From the NCBI GenBank assembly GCA_001821435.1, contig MHLP01000039.1, forward strand, positions 1-46,232: a stretch of 46,232 nucleotides of DNA, read 5' to 3'. Of the stretch, positions 18,895 to 26,676 are shown in pieces. The notes beneath the pieces are model-generated. The model saw nothing but the letters and a program-made list of their open reading frames with translations. It ran no database searches and was not told the DNA's origin. Source of the DNA: Candidatus Lloydbacteria bacterium RIFCSPLOWO2_01_FULL_50_20 (GTDB lineage Bacteria; Patescibacteriota; Minisyncoccia; Phycocordibacterales; UBA6899). Position 1 is the stretch's first letter, and every line of letters starts with the position of its first letter. Both the position numbers and the translations under genes were made by a program.

Positions 18895-19452
18895 TTATTT
18901 CCTTTGTGAACAAAGAAGCGCTGAAAAGATCTTTCCTTGGATGATCGCGTCATCAAGCGCACGGTGCGGAAGTTTCTCGAATGGCATACCTGCATATTGA
19001 GCCATGTTCTTGAAAGTCGCTTTGTCCCAAGAGCATCCGGTCATTCCCATGAAATATGCTTTCATGTCCAAGGCTGAATGTCCGAAGGGGTTTTTAATGC
19101 CATACGCGGTGAAGTACCATGCGACGAACATCCAGTCGAATGGTGCATTGTTCCCGACAAAGACCGGATTTTTCTCTCCCGCCACTTGGTTCACCCAGTT
19201 CGCGAAAGCCCTCATCGTTGTCTTGGCGCCGTACATCCCTGTTCGTCCGAGGAGTATGCTGACGTCAGTGATGTGCATTACGGCGAGTATTTCCGGATCG
19301 TAGGAATTTTTTGAGAGGAGCTTCACTTTTTTTTCAAAGCATTTTTGTTCTTTACTGATAACGCATGCACCGAGCTCGTACATACTGTACATACCCGGAG
19401 TCGGTCCCGTTGTTTCAATATCGACCGAGATAAGGCATTCATTCATGGTCAC
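18895..19452 (-). CDS. DEDD (DnaQ/RNase T-like) 3'-5' exonuclease
   Basis: CLISVDIETTGPTPG, VFVGNNAPFDWMFV, HRALDDAIIQGKIF. Confidence 0.85.
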   Translation of the reverse strand: MTMNECLISVDIETTGPTPGMYSMYELGACVISKEQKCFEKKVKLLSKNSYDPEILAVMHITDVSILLGRTGMYGAKTTMRAFANWVNQVAGEKNPVFVGNNAPFDWMFVAWYFTAYGIKNPFGHSALDMKAYFMGMTGCSWDKATFKNMAQYAGMPFEKLPHRALDDAIIQGKIFSALLCSQRK

Positions 19453-19652
19453 TTGTCCTCCCAGTTCACGGAATTTTCCGGGACTTCATAGGAAGGACCT
19501 TTGTTTCCCCGCTCGGTCACGGCAATCCCGCCGTCACTGATACAGCCATACGTGTATCCGTGATATCTAAAAACGCATTTCCCTCTTTTCCAAGTTTTGT
19601 GAAGCCAAGGATACTTTTCTTGGTCCAAGGTGTATCGGAGTATGCCGCGCAT
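19449..19652 (-). CDS. Hypothetical small protein (67 aa), first gene of the minus-strand operon
   Basis: Overlaps the next gene by a few nt; plausible coding composition. Confidence 0.5.
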   Translation of the reverse strand: MRGILRYTLDQEKYPWLHKTWKRGKCVFRYHGYTYGCISDGGIAVTERGNKGPSYEVPENSVNWEDK

Positions 19653-19798
19653 GATTTTTCCCTTTCAAGGTACGGATGATCTGATCTGAACGTACACCCG
19701 GGAGCATCAACTCGTCTTGAAACAATTCAAAATTTGTATGTATTTTGTCGATTGCGCTGATTTAAGTTGTTTTTCCAATGTTATTTTTGTATAATAAC

Positions 19799-19817
19799 TT
19801 GTATCAAATTCATACAA
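19799..19817. promoter_or_regulatory. Candidate operator TTGTATCAAATTCATACAA upstream of the TrmB-like gene
   Basis: 6-bp perfect half sites separated by 7 nt, downstream of TATAAT at 19790-19795 and 4 nt before the ATG. Confidence 0.45.
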
Positions 19818-19821
19818 CAAT

Positions 19822-20556
19822 ATGGACCATAAGGAATTTCTCACAAAGCTCGGCTTGGATGAACGCGAAAGCGCGGTGTATCTCACGCTTCTTGAACAAG
19901 GGAAATCGGGCGTTTCCGGTATTGCCCGAAGGACAGGTCTTTATCGGACAATGGTTTACGACGCATTGGGTGGACTGTTGAGAGAAGGGTTGGCCAGTAT
20001 TTCCCTGGAAGGAAAGTACAAAGTCTATGCTGCGGAATCGCCCAAAAAATTTGAAGCGAAATTTCTCAAACTTTCGGATGAGTTCGATCGGGGAATGGCG
20101 GAGCTTACGGCATTGCACCAAAGCCCTGATGCGTGTCGACCGGTCGTGAAATATGTTGAGGGCGCCGATGCTATCCGCGCGATCAACGATGATGTGGTAA
20201 TGAGTTTAAAGCGGGGAGATATCTATTATCGCTACAGTTCCTCAAAGGTTACCGAGCACGAATGGCGCCACAATTATCTTTCAAAAAAATATCGTGTCTT
20301 CCGAGATCAAAAACAGCTTGAGCGCAAGCTCATAACAAATGTGCCGAATAAGATGAAAAAAACACCGAGACTTGAGCGCGAGATCAAAGTAGTTCCGCCG
20401 GACTTTGATCTGTTCGAGTACAACATTTCCCAGATCATTTACGGGAATAAGGTTGCGGTGATCGACTACAATACCGAGACTGCTGTCGTGATCGAAAATC
20501 CTACGATCGCGAAATTCCAAGAGAAGATCTTTCAGCTCCTTTTCCGCAAACTCTAG
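19822..20556 (+). CDS. TrmB-like winged-HTH transcriptional regulator
   Basis: LTKLGLDERESAVYLTLLEQGKSGVSGIARRTGLYRTMVYDALGGLLREGLAS then a TrmB-type C-terminal domain. Confidence 0.75.
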   Translation: MDHKEFLTKLGLDERESAVYLTLLEQGKSGVSGIARRTGLYRTMVYDALGGLLREGLASISLEGKYKVYAAESPKKFEAKFLKLSDEFDRGMAELTALHQSPDACRPVVKYVEGADAIRAINDDVVMSLKRGDIYYRYSSSKVTEHEWRHNYLSKKYRVFRDQKQLERKLITNVPNKMKKTPRLEREIKVVPPDFDLFEYNISQIIYGNKVAVIDYNTETAVVIENPTIAKFQEKIFQLLFRKL

Positions 20557-20575
20557 TTTGTGTTATCCTTACGCT

Positions 20576-21250
20576 ATGTCAGCAGTCAAAAAAACCTACG
20601 CACATGCAGTGATCGCCACCGATGTGGTCATTTTTACCGTCGAGCATGGCGTGCTTAAGGTGCTCCTGATCGCTATGAAGAAACACCCCCATGAAAAGCA
20701 CTGGGCGTTGCCTGGCGGACTGGCAAGAGGGGAGGAAGGACTTGAAGATACGGCAAACCGCCATCTTTTCGACAAAACCGGAGTGCGTGATGTGTATCTC
20801 GAACAGCTTGCGACATTCGGCGATCCAAAGCGCGATCCGTTCGGCCGCGTTGTTTCGGTTGCGTATATGGCACTGCTTCCATCTCCCGTGCTTCGCCTGA
20901 AAACAACGAAAGAGTATGCGGGAGTGGCGTGGTTTCCCATAGCGAAAGTTCCGTCGCTCGCGTATGACCATAAAAAAATTTTGCAGTTTGCCTGCGAGCG
21001 ATTGGCTGGGAAACTTTCTTATACCAATATTGCCTACGGACTTCTTCCTAAAGAATTCACGCTTTCGGAATTACAATCTACCTATGAGATCGTGCTTGGG
21101 CACCGGCTCGATAAGCGTAATTTCCGAAAAAAGCTGCTTGTGCTTGATCTGGTCAAATCGACAAAGAAATATCGCAGGAAAGGGGCGCATCGTCCGGCGG
21201 AGCTCTATCGCTTCACGCGCCACACCCCGATGGTTGTCGAGGTCCTTTAA
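20576..21250 (+). CDS. nrtR: NrtR-type regulator (Nudix-like sensor domain + wHTH)
   Basis: Nudix-like N-terminus (HWALPGGLARGEEGLEDTANRHLFDKTGV), C-terminal FTLSELQSTYEIVLGHRLDKRNFRKKL typical of NrtR. Confidence 0.85.
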   Translation: MSAVKKTYAHAVIATDVVIFTVEHGVLKVLLIAMKKHPHEKHWALPGGLARGEEGLEDTANRHLFDKTGVRDVYLEQLATFGDPKRDPFGRVVSVAYMALLPSPVLRLKTTKEYAGVAWFPIAKVPSLAYDHKKILQFACERLAGKLSYTNIAYGLLPKEFTLSELQSTYEIVLGHRLDKRNFRKKLLVLDLVKSTKKYRRKGAHRPAELYRFTRHTPMVVEVL

Positions 21251-21280
21251 ACGAAAAATCCGCTTATTCTTCGGCGCAGA

Positions 21281-21305
21281 ACTGTCTTCGGACAGTATTT
21301 TTGTC
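21281..21305 (+). terminator. Terminator after nrtR
   Basis: ACTGTC-TTCG-GACAGT-ATTTTT. Confidence 0.65.
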
Positions 21306-21314
21306 GTCCTTACT

Positions 21315-21333
21315 TAGTGTATTATACACACTT
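21315..21333. promoter_or_regulatory. Candidate NrtR operator 1: TAGTGTATTATACACACTT
   Basis: Matches the 19-bp pattern at 27393; overlaps a TTGTCG-16-TATACA promoter-like pair. Confidence 0.7.
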
Positions 21334-21365
21334 TATCCACAGTTCGGGCTTGCACATGTTTTTAT

Positions 21366-21384
21366 TAGTGTATAAAGTACACGA
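21366..21384. promoter_or_regulatory. Candidate NrtR operator 2: TAGTGTATAAAGTACACGA
   Basis: Same 19-bp architecture; overlaps TATAAA -10-like box with TTGCAC upstream. Confidence 0.7.
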
Positions 21385-21400
21385 AGTAGAACAACGCGTT

Positions 21401-21434
21401 GCCTCTCCGAAAGGGTTCATTCTTTCGGAGAGGC
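21401..21434 (+). other. 13-bp perfect hairpin in the 5' leader of the nicotinamidase-like gene
   Basis: GCCTCTCCGAAAG-8nt-CTTTCGGAGAGGC. Confidence 0.8.
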
Positions 21435-21530
21435 GGCCTCGGGAAACGAAATCTCCCAAATATATGAGGCAACTGTTTTATCGCGATGTTCTGCTGTTCA
21501 TTGATAACTTAACAGAGAAAGGAAGTAGCT

Positions 21531-22358
21531 ATGAGAAAAGCACTCAAGGTCCACCTGTTGGTCATTGACCCGCAAGTGGACTTCATGGATTCGGCCGGAT
21601 CAAGCCTGCCGGTTAACGGCGCGAACGAGGACATGAAACGCCTTGCGGCGCTCGTGGCTCGTGTCGGGCACAAGTTTGAGGATATCCACGTGACGCTCGA
21701 TTCGCACCATACGATCGATGTGGGGCATCCGGGCATGTGGCGCGATCGAGACGGCCAATTGCCGCCGCCCTTCACGCTCATTTTTGCGAAAGATATCGCG
21801 AACGGTATTTGGACGCCGCGCGATCCGCAACTGCGTCTCCGCATGTCGACGTACGCAGAAACGCTCGAGAAGAACGGGAACTACAACCTGATGGTATGGC
21901 CCGAGCATTGCAAGATCGGTTCCCCTGGGCACAACGTCCAGGCGGACCTTCTGAAAGCGCTCGAGGCGTGGGAGCGCAAAGAGTTCGCGACGGTGAATTA
22001 TGTCACGAAGGGGGCGAACCCTTTCACCGAACACTATGGCGCGCTCATGGCCGAAGTGCCGGATCCGAATGACCCGTCAACGATGCTCAATAGCGATTTT
22101 CTCACGATGCTCCAGGAAGCGGATATTGTCGGCGTTGCCGGCGAAGCGCTTTCGCATTGTGTGAAGTCGACGGTCGATCAGATCGCGCGCAATATCGGTG
22201 ACGAGCATATCCAGAAGTTTCACATTCTCACTGACTGCACGAATCCCGTGCCGAAAGTGGGGAATGGTCCTGACTTTCCGGCGATCGCGTCTTCGTGGCT
22301 GAAGGTCATGGAGTCGCAAGGAATGACGCTGGTCTCGTCGGCCGACTTCTTGAAATAA
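21531..22358 (+). CDS. Isochorismatase-fold nicotinamidase-like protein (275 aa)
   Basis: LLVIDPQVDFMD, VTKGANPFTEHYGAL, GVAGEALSHCVKSTV (Asp/Lys/Cys triad positions); long, eukaryotic/phage-like layout (layout is inference). Confidence 0.75.
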   Translation: MRKALKVHLLVIDPQVDFMDSAGSSLPVNGANEDMKRLAALVARVGHKFEDIHVTLDSHHTIDVGHPGMWRDRDGQLPPPFTLIFAKDIANGIWTPRDPQLRLRMSTYAETLEKNGNYNLMVWPEHCKIGSPGHNVQADLLKALEAWERKEFATVNYVTKGANPFTEHYGALMAEVPDPNDPSTMLNSDFLTMLQEADIVGVAGEALSHCVKSTVDQIARNIGDEHIQKFHILTDCTNPVPKVGNGPDFPAIASSWLKVMESQGMTLVSSADFLK

Positions 22359-22387
22359 CATCTCACGATTCTTGAAAGGAGAATACT

Positions 22388-23140
22388 ATGCCTCGTCTGA
22401 TCACCCCCGAAGGGATGCAGAACCATAAGTTGGGCGGGAACTTCACGTTCACCGCGAAGCGTATCGAACACTTAGGTGCGACGGAATACACCTTGGTGAC
22501 GATCGCGACCGATGAGTCCGGATCGGTTTCCGGATTCATGGATCAACTTCTGGCGATGGTGCAGGAATCGGTCGGCTCATGCAAGAGCTCGCCGCGTTCC
22601 GACAACCTGCTTGTCCGCGTGCTCTATTTCTCGGACAAGCATCCGAACGGCGTGAAGGAAATTCACGGCTTCAAACCGCTTGCCGAGATCGACCCGGCGC
22701 AGTATCCGATGCCGAATCCCGGCGGGTGGACGCCGCTGTGCGATGCGGTCTATTCCGCAATCGGCGCGATGAACAAATACGGCAAAGAGCTGTATGACCG
22801 GGACTATCTTGCGAATGGTATCGTGTTCATCATCACTGACGGTGGAGAGAACGCATCAGTCGCGACGATGCCTATGGTAAAGACTGAGCTCGCGAAGTCG
22901 GTTACCGGAGAGATCCTCGAATCGATGATCTCTATCCTGATCGGCGTGAATGTCGATCGCTGCAAGGATATCCTCGACGAGTTCAGCCGAGAAGCGGGCA
23001 TCACGCAGTTCATTGATGCCGGCGACGCCAGCGCGAAAAACCTGGCAAAGATCGCCAATTTTGTTTCGCGTTCGGTGTCGAGCCAGTCCCAATCACTGGG
23101 GACGGGCGGCCCGAGTCAGCAGATCGCGGCAACGATCTGA
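22388..23140 (+). CDS. VWA domain protein (TerY-like)
   Basis: TLVTIATDESGSVSGF (DxSxS MIDAS), GGWTPLCDAVYSAI, IVFIITDGGENAS. Confidence 0.85.
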   Translation: MPRLITPEGMQNHKLGGNFTFTAKRIEHLGATEYTLVTIATDESGSVSGFMDQLLAMVQESVGSCKSSPRSDNLLVRVLYFSDKHPNGVKEIHGFKPLAEIDPAQYPMPNPGGWTPLCDAVYSAIGAMNKYGKELYDRDYLANGIVFIITDGGENASVATMPMVKTELAKSVTGEILESMISILIGVNVDRCKDILDEFSREAGITQFIDAGDASAKNLAKIANFVSRSVSSQSQSLGTGGPSQQIAATI

Positions 23141-23153
23141 ATATCGACAACCT

Positions 23154-23180
23154 GGGGCGGCGCACATACCGCCCCTTTTT
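23154..23180 (+). terminator. Terminator-like hairpin between VWA and PP2C genes
   Basis: GGGGCGG-8nt-CCGCCCC-TTTTT. Confidence 0.75.
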
Positions 23181-23195
23181 CTTTCGGAGGTCCAT

Positions 23196-24122
23196 ATGTT
23201 CAAGTTTTCCGCTGACCATCATTTTGTGATCGGCCGCGATCACGTGCTTCAGGCAAAACCATGCCAAGATCACGCGCTTTCGTTTGCGCAGGACGATCTT
23301 GCAATAGCGGTTGTTTCCGACGGCTGTTCGTCGGGAGGAGAGACGGATATGGGTGCGCGCATGCTGACGTTCACTCTCATAAACACGATAAAAAAAATGA
23401 GAAAGATCGCCGATGACACCCCGCTCTCGAAAAGTCCGGCACACATCCGATTTGCGCAGTGGATCATGCTTAAGGAAGCGGTTGGGCTGCTTGGTTTTTC
23501 GGCGCATGACGCGCTTGCGACGTGTACGTATGCGTACCTGACGCCCTCTGGCGGCTATGTTCATCTTCGCGGTGACGGGGTCATAGCGCTCCGGTTTCGT
23601 GATGGAAGTTCGACGCTCCTCCGCTACGATTGGGACAACAACATGCCTTTTTATCCCGCGTATGCGGATGACGGACCGAGAGGCTATGACTGCTTTATCG
23701 AAGCGCATGGCGGCTCGCTCTTGAAAGAAGTATTCAAAGAAGAGGAGTGGATGGAACGACCGGGACGCGTATGCGCAAAAGTTTCCGAAACGATGCATTC
23801 TTTAAGTGCCGGAATACAGGGAAGAGTTATTCCGTTCAGTAGAGATGAGCTCGCGAATATGGCATCCATTTCCGTCTTTACCGACGGAGTGACGCAAGTT
23901 GACGGTGTTGACTGGAAAGATACGGTCATTCAATTGCTCGACTTCAAAACAACGGAAGGTGCCTTCGTGAAGCGCCGGATGAATCGTCTGCTTAAAGACT
24001 ATCGGAAGCGCGGTGACGAACCTTCCGATGACATCGCCTGTGCGGTGGTCCTTATTGATTGCAACGACGAGAAAGGAGAAGATTATGAGCGCGCTGAAAC
24101 TCCCCCGGAAAATAATACTTGA
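23196..24122 (+). CDS. PP2C-like protein phosphatase
   Basis: QAKPCQDHALSF, LAIAVVSDGCSSGGETDMGARM, SISVFTDGVTQVDG, DDIACAVVLIDC; ATG 23196 with GGAGG upstream. Confidence 0.85.
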   Translation: MFKFSADHHFVIGRDHVLQAKPCQDHALSFAQDDLAIAVVSDGCSSGGETDMGARMLTFTLINTIKKMRKIADDTPLSKSPAHIRFAQWIMLKEAVGLLGFSAHDALATCTYAYLTPSGGYVHLRGDGVIALRFRDGSSTLLRYDWDNNMPFYPAYADDGPRGYDCFIEAHGGSLLKEVFKEEEWMERPGRVCAKVSETMHSLSAGIQGRVIPFSRDELANMASISVFTDGVTQVDGVDWKDTVIQLLDFKTTEGAFVKRRMNRLLKDYRKRGDEPSDDIACAVVLIDCNDEKGEDYERAETPPENNT

Positions 24123-25818
24123 GGGGAAAGGGACACTCACGCTCCGCCTACCGGATTATCTTTCAAGCGGCGGCGAAGGCTCCATTTATCGTGTGGGGAA
24201 TACTGTGATCAAGCTCTATGTCGATCAGGATAAGATGCGTTACGACGGCATGGCGGAAAAAATCACGCTGCTTCGAAAACTCACGCATCCTTCCATCGTT
24301 GCGCCCTGCGGCATCGTGACCTTGCCTTCGGGTGAGCCGATCGGCTTTCACATGGCGTATGTCTCAGGAGAACCGCTCTCGCGGGTCTTCACCAATGACT
24401 TCCGTCAGCGTGAAGGATTTACGGACGAGATGGCAAAGATACTTGTCGCGCGGATGCGTGAAACGGTGGATTTCGCCCACGATAAAGGTGCGATCTTGGT
24501 TGACGCGAACGAGCTCAATTGGCTTGCGCAGATCAAAAACACGAGTGAGCCGATGCCGTATGTGATCGATGTGGATTCGTGGGCGATCGGAAAGTTCGGG
24601 GCTTCCGTGATCATGCCGTCGATCCGCGACTGGCACGCGAAACGCTTTGATCAGGCAAGCGACTGGTTCGCCTGGGGAATCGTGACGTTTCAACTTTGGA
24701 CGGGCATTCACCCGTACAAGGGAAAGCTCGATGGGTACAGGCCGGGTGATCTCGAGACGCGCATGAAAGCGAACAAGTCCGTTTTTTCTCCTGGTGTTCG
24801 TCTCAATCGGGCCGTGCGGGATTTTCGCGTCATTCCTGCGCCGCTTACCGAATGGTATGAGGCGACATTTGAAAAAGGACTACGGACAAAGCCACCTTCA
24901 CCGTTGGACACTGCCGTTACGGCGGTGAATAAGCGGATGATCATGCGGATAATCACTACGCAGGCAGGCGCGCTCATCTTCGAGAAACTTTTTGAAGATG
25001 TTTCTCGTCCGATCATCGGTGTTTTTCCCTCGGGAATTTTGCGGCTTGGAGATGGCACACTGCTTGATCTTTCCACAAAGCGTACGATTGGAAAGTTTCT
25101 TACACCGAAGAGTGAAGTCATTAAAGTTGAAGGCGGTTGGCTTCTGGCGAGTATCGTTGACGGCACGCTTGTCGCCGATTATGTCGCCGAAGCGACTGGC
25201 TTGTCGGAACGACTGAGCCTTCCGATCGCGCTTTCTGGACTTTTTCGTTCCGGGAACAGACTTTTTGCGGTCACTGAACAAGGTCTTACCGAGTTCGCAC
25301 TTCGTCTGTTTGGGAAGCCGATACTTGCCGTCGGCGGGACGTGGGGTGCACCCCAACGGTCGACAAAATTTTTCGACGGCGTTGGGATCCACGATTCATT
25401 GGGGGCGAAGTTTCTGATACTTCCGTTTGCGGAGAGTGCATGTGCGATCGTGCGCACGCCCGAGCTTGATTCGCTCACCGTGGTTGATGCGAAAGGCGGA
25501 GCACGATTTGTTGCGGTGATCGCGCTCAAGAAAAATGGCGAGTATGAGCGGCTTGAATTTACCCTCGATCGTGAACATGGGTCGTATGTGTTCTCCAGGA
25601 CGCTTGCGGATACGCCGGAATTGAACATGGTGATTCTTCCCAAGGGCGTTGTCGCTTCTGTCGTAGATGACGGGTCGCTCATGATCCTTGTTCCGACGAA
25701 CGGAAAGACGGTACATGTTGCTGATAAATATATCGCCACTGACATGATGCTCACGCGTCTCGATGATCAAGTGCTCTATATCAAAGACGGAGCACTGTGG
25801 AGTGTGCGAATGCGTTAG
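24085..25818 (+). CDS. Serine/threonine protein kinase-like protein with C-terminal repeat-like extension
   Basis: SSGGEGSIYRVGNTVIKLY, ILVDANELNWL (D-x4-N catalytic loop), VIDVDSWAIG (DFG equivalent), SDWFAWGIVTFQLWTGIHPYKG; overlaps the PP2C end by 38 nt. Confidence 0.85.
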   Translation: MSALKLPRKIILEGKGTLTLRLPDYLSSGGEGSIYRVGNTVIKLYVDQDKMRYDGMAEKITLLRKLTHPSIVAPCGIVTLPSGEPIGFHMAYVSGEPLSRVFTNDFRQREGFTDEMAKILVARMRETVDFAHDKGAILVDANELNWLAQIKNTSEPMPYVIDVDSWAIGKFGASVIMPSIRDWHAKRFDQASDWFAWGIVTFQLWTGIHPYKGKLDGYRPGDLETRMKANKSVFSPGVRLNRAVRDFRVIPAPLTEWYEATFEKGLRTKPPSPLDTAVTAVNKRMIMRIITTQAGALIFEKLFEDVSRPIIGVFPSGILRLGDGTLLDLSTKRTIGKFLTPKSEVIKVEGGWLLASIVDGTLVADYVAEATGLSERLSLPIALSGLFRSGNRLFAVTEQGLTEFALRLFGKPILAVGGTWGAPQRSTKFFDGVGIHDSLGAKFLILPFAESACAIVRTPELDSLTVVDAKGGARFVAVIALKKNGEYERLEFTLDREHGSYVFSRTLADTPELNMVILPKGVVASVVDDGSLMILVPTNGKTVHVADKYIATDMMLTRLDDQVLYIKDGALWSVRMR

Positions 25819-25830
25819 AAAAATGCGGTT

Positions 25831-25859
25831 GAGGCAGGGTGACCTGCCTCATTTTTTTT
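25831..25859 (+). terminator. Terminator after the kinase gene
   Basis: GAGGCAGG-gtga-CCTGCCTC-ATTTTTTTT. Confidence 0.9.
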
Positions 25860-25868
25860 GAAAAAAAT

Positions 25869-25897
25869 TTGACACACAAAGAGCCTCTTGCTATGGT
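25869..25897 (+). promoter_or_regulatory. Promoter of pncA: TTGACA-17-TATGGT
   Basis: Consensus-like -35, 17-nt spacer, -10-like box; no 19-bp NrtR-type palindrome seen. Confidence 0.6.
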
Positions 25898-25937
25898 TTT
25901 TGTGGCTGTAACAAGGGACACAAAGGAGTAGAACGGA

Positions 25938-26570
25938 ATGGACACGATCAAAATCTGCCGTGAGACCGATGCGCTCGTCATCGTGGACGTACAGAACGAT
26001 TTCATGCCCGGCGGGGCACTTGCTGTCCCTCGAGGCGATGAAGTGGTGCCTGTTATCAATGCGTTGGCAGGACATTTTGACAATGCGGTTTTTACGAAGG
26101 ACTGGCATCCTGCGGGACATATTTCGTTCGCGTCTTCGCATCCTGGGAAGAAGCCGTTTGAAACGATCACGCTTCCTTACGGTGAACAAGTGCTCTGGCC
26201 GGATCACTGTGTGCAGGGAACGAAGGGCGCCGAACTCCATGTTGGCCTTTCAATTCCGCACGCAAGATTTATTCAGAAAGGCTACCATCCGTACACCGAT
26301 AGTTACTCCGCGTTCAAGGAGGCGGACGGAACATCGACCGGACTCGGCGATAGTTTGCGTGCACGAGGGATCAAGAGGCTTTTCTTTGTCGGACTCGCGA
26401 CGGACTATTGCGTTGCATGGTCGGCGATGGATGCCCGGCGTGAACGTTTCGGTGTTCTCGTTATCGAAGACGCTTGCCGCGCCATCGACATGAACGGTTC
26501 GCTCGCCAAGGCTTGGCAAGATATGTCTGCCCTGCAGGTGGGGCGGATCATCTCCTCGCAAATCGCTTAA
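25938..26570 (+). CDS. pncA: Nicotinamidase
   Basis: ALVIVDVQNDFMPGGALAV, TKDWHPAGHISF, LWPDHCVQGTKGAELH, GLATDYCVAWSAMDA. Confidence 0.92.
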   Translation: MDTIKICRETDALVIVDVQNDFMPGGALAVPRGDEVVPVINALAGHFDNAVFTKDWHPAGHISFASSHPGKKPFETITLPYGEQVLWPDHCVQGTKGAELHVGLSIPHARFIQKGYHPYTDSYSAFKEADGTSTGLGDSLRARGIKRLFFVGLATDYCVAWSAMDARRERFGVLVIEDACRAIDMNGSLAKAWQDMSALQVGRIISSQIA

Positions 26571-26587
26571 CGCGCAGCGGTTCCATC

Positions 26588-26611
26588 AGCCCGGATCTTC
26601 CCGGGCTTTTT
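26588..26611 (+). terminator. Terminator after pncA
   Basis: AGCCCGG-atcttc-CCGGGCT-TTTT. Confidence 0.8.
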
Positions 26612-26657
26612 ATGAATATTTCTGCCGATCCAAGCAACTGTTGCGTAACATATTAGA

Positions 26658-26676
26658 TAGTGTAATAATAACACTA
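26658..26676. promoter_or_regulatory. Candidate NrtR operator 3: TAGTGTAATAATAACACTA
   Basis: 19-bp near-palindrome abutting the ATG at 26677; overlaps TTGCGT-16-TAATAA. Confidence 0.72.

Noticed and set aside
22950-23195. N-terminal extension of the PP2C ORF in the track
   Set aside because: Arg/Ser-rich out-of-frame reading through the VWA gene and a terminator; the real start is ATG 23196 with an RBS.
22388-25818. Tellurite (ter) resistance operon
   Set aside because: Only the VWA/PP2C/kinase part resembles TerY-P; no TerC, TerD/TerZ or TerB-like ORFs are present.
25860-25937. Fifth NrtR-type operator before pncA
   Set aside because: No TAGTGTAT/ATACACTA half-site pair found; only a TTGACA-17-TATGGT promoter-like sequence.
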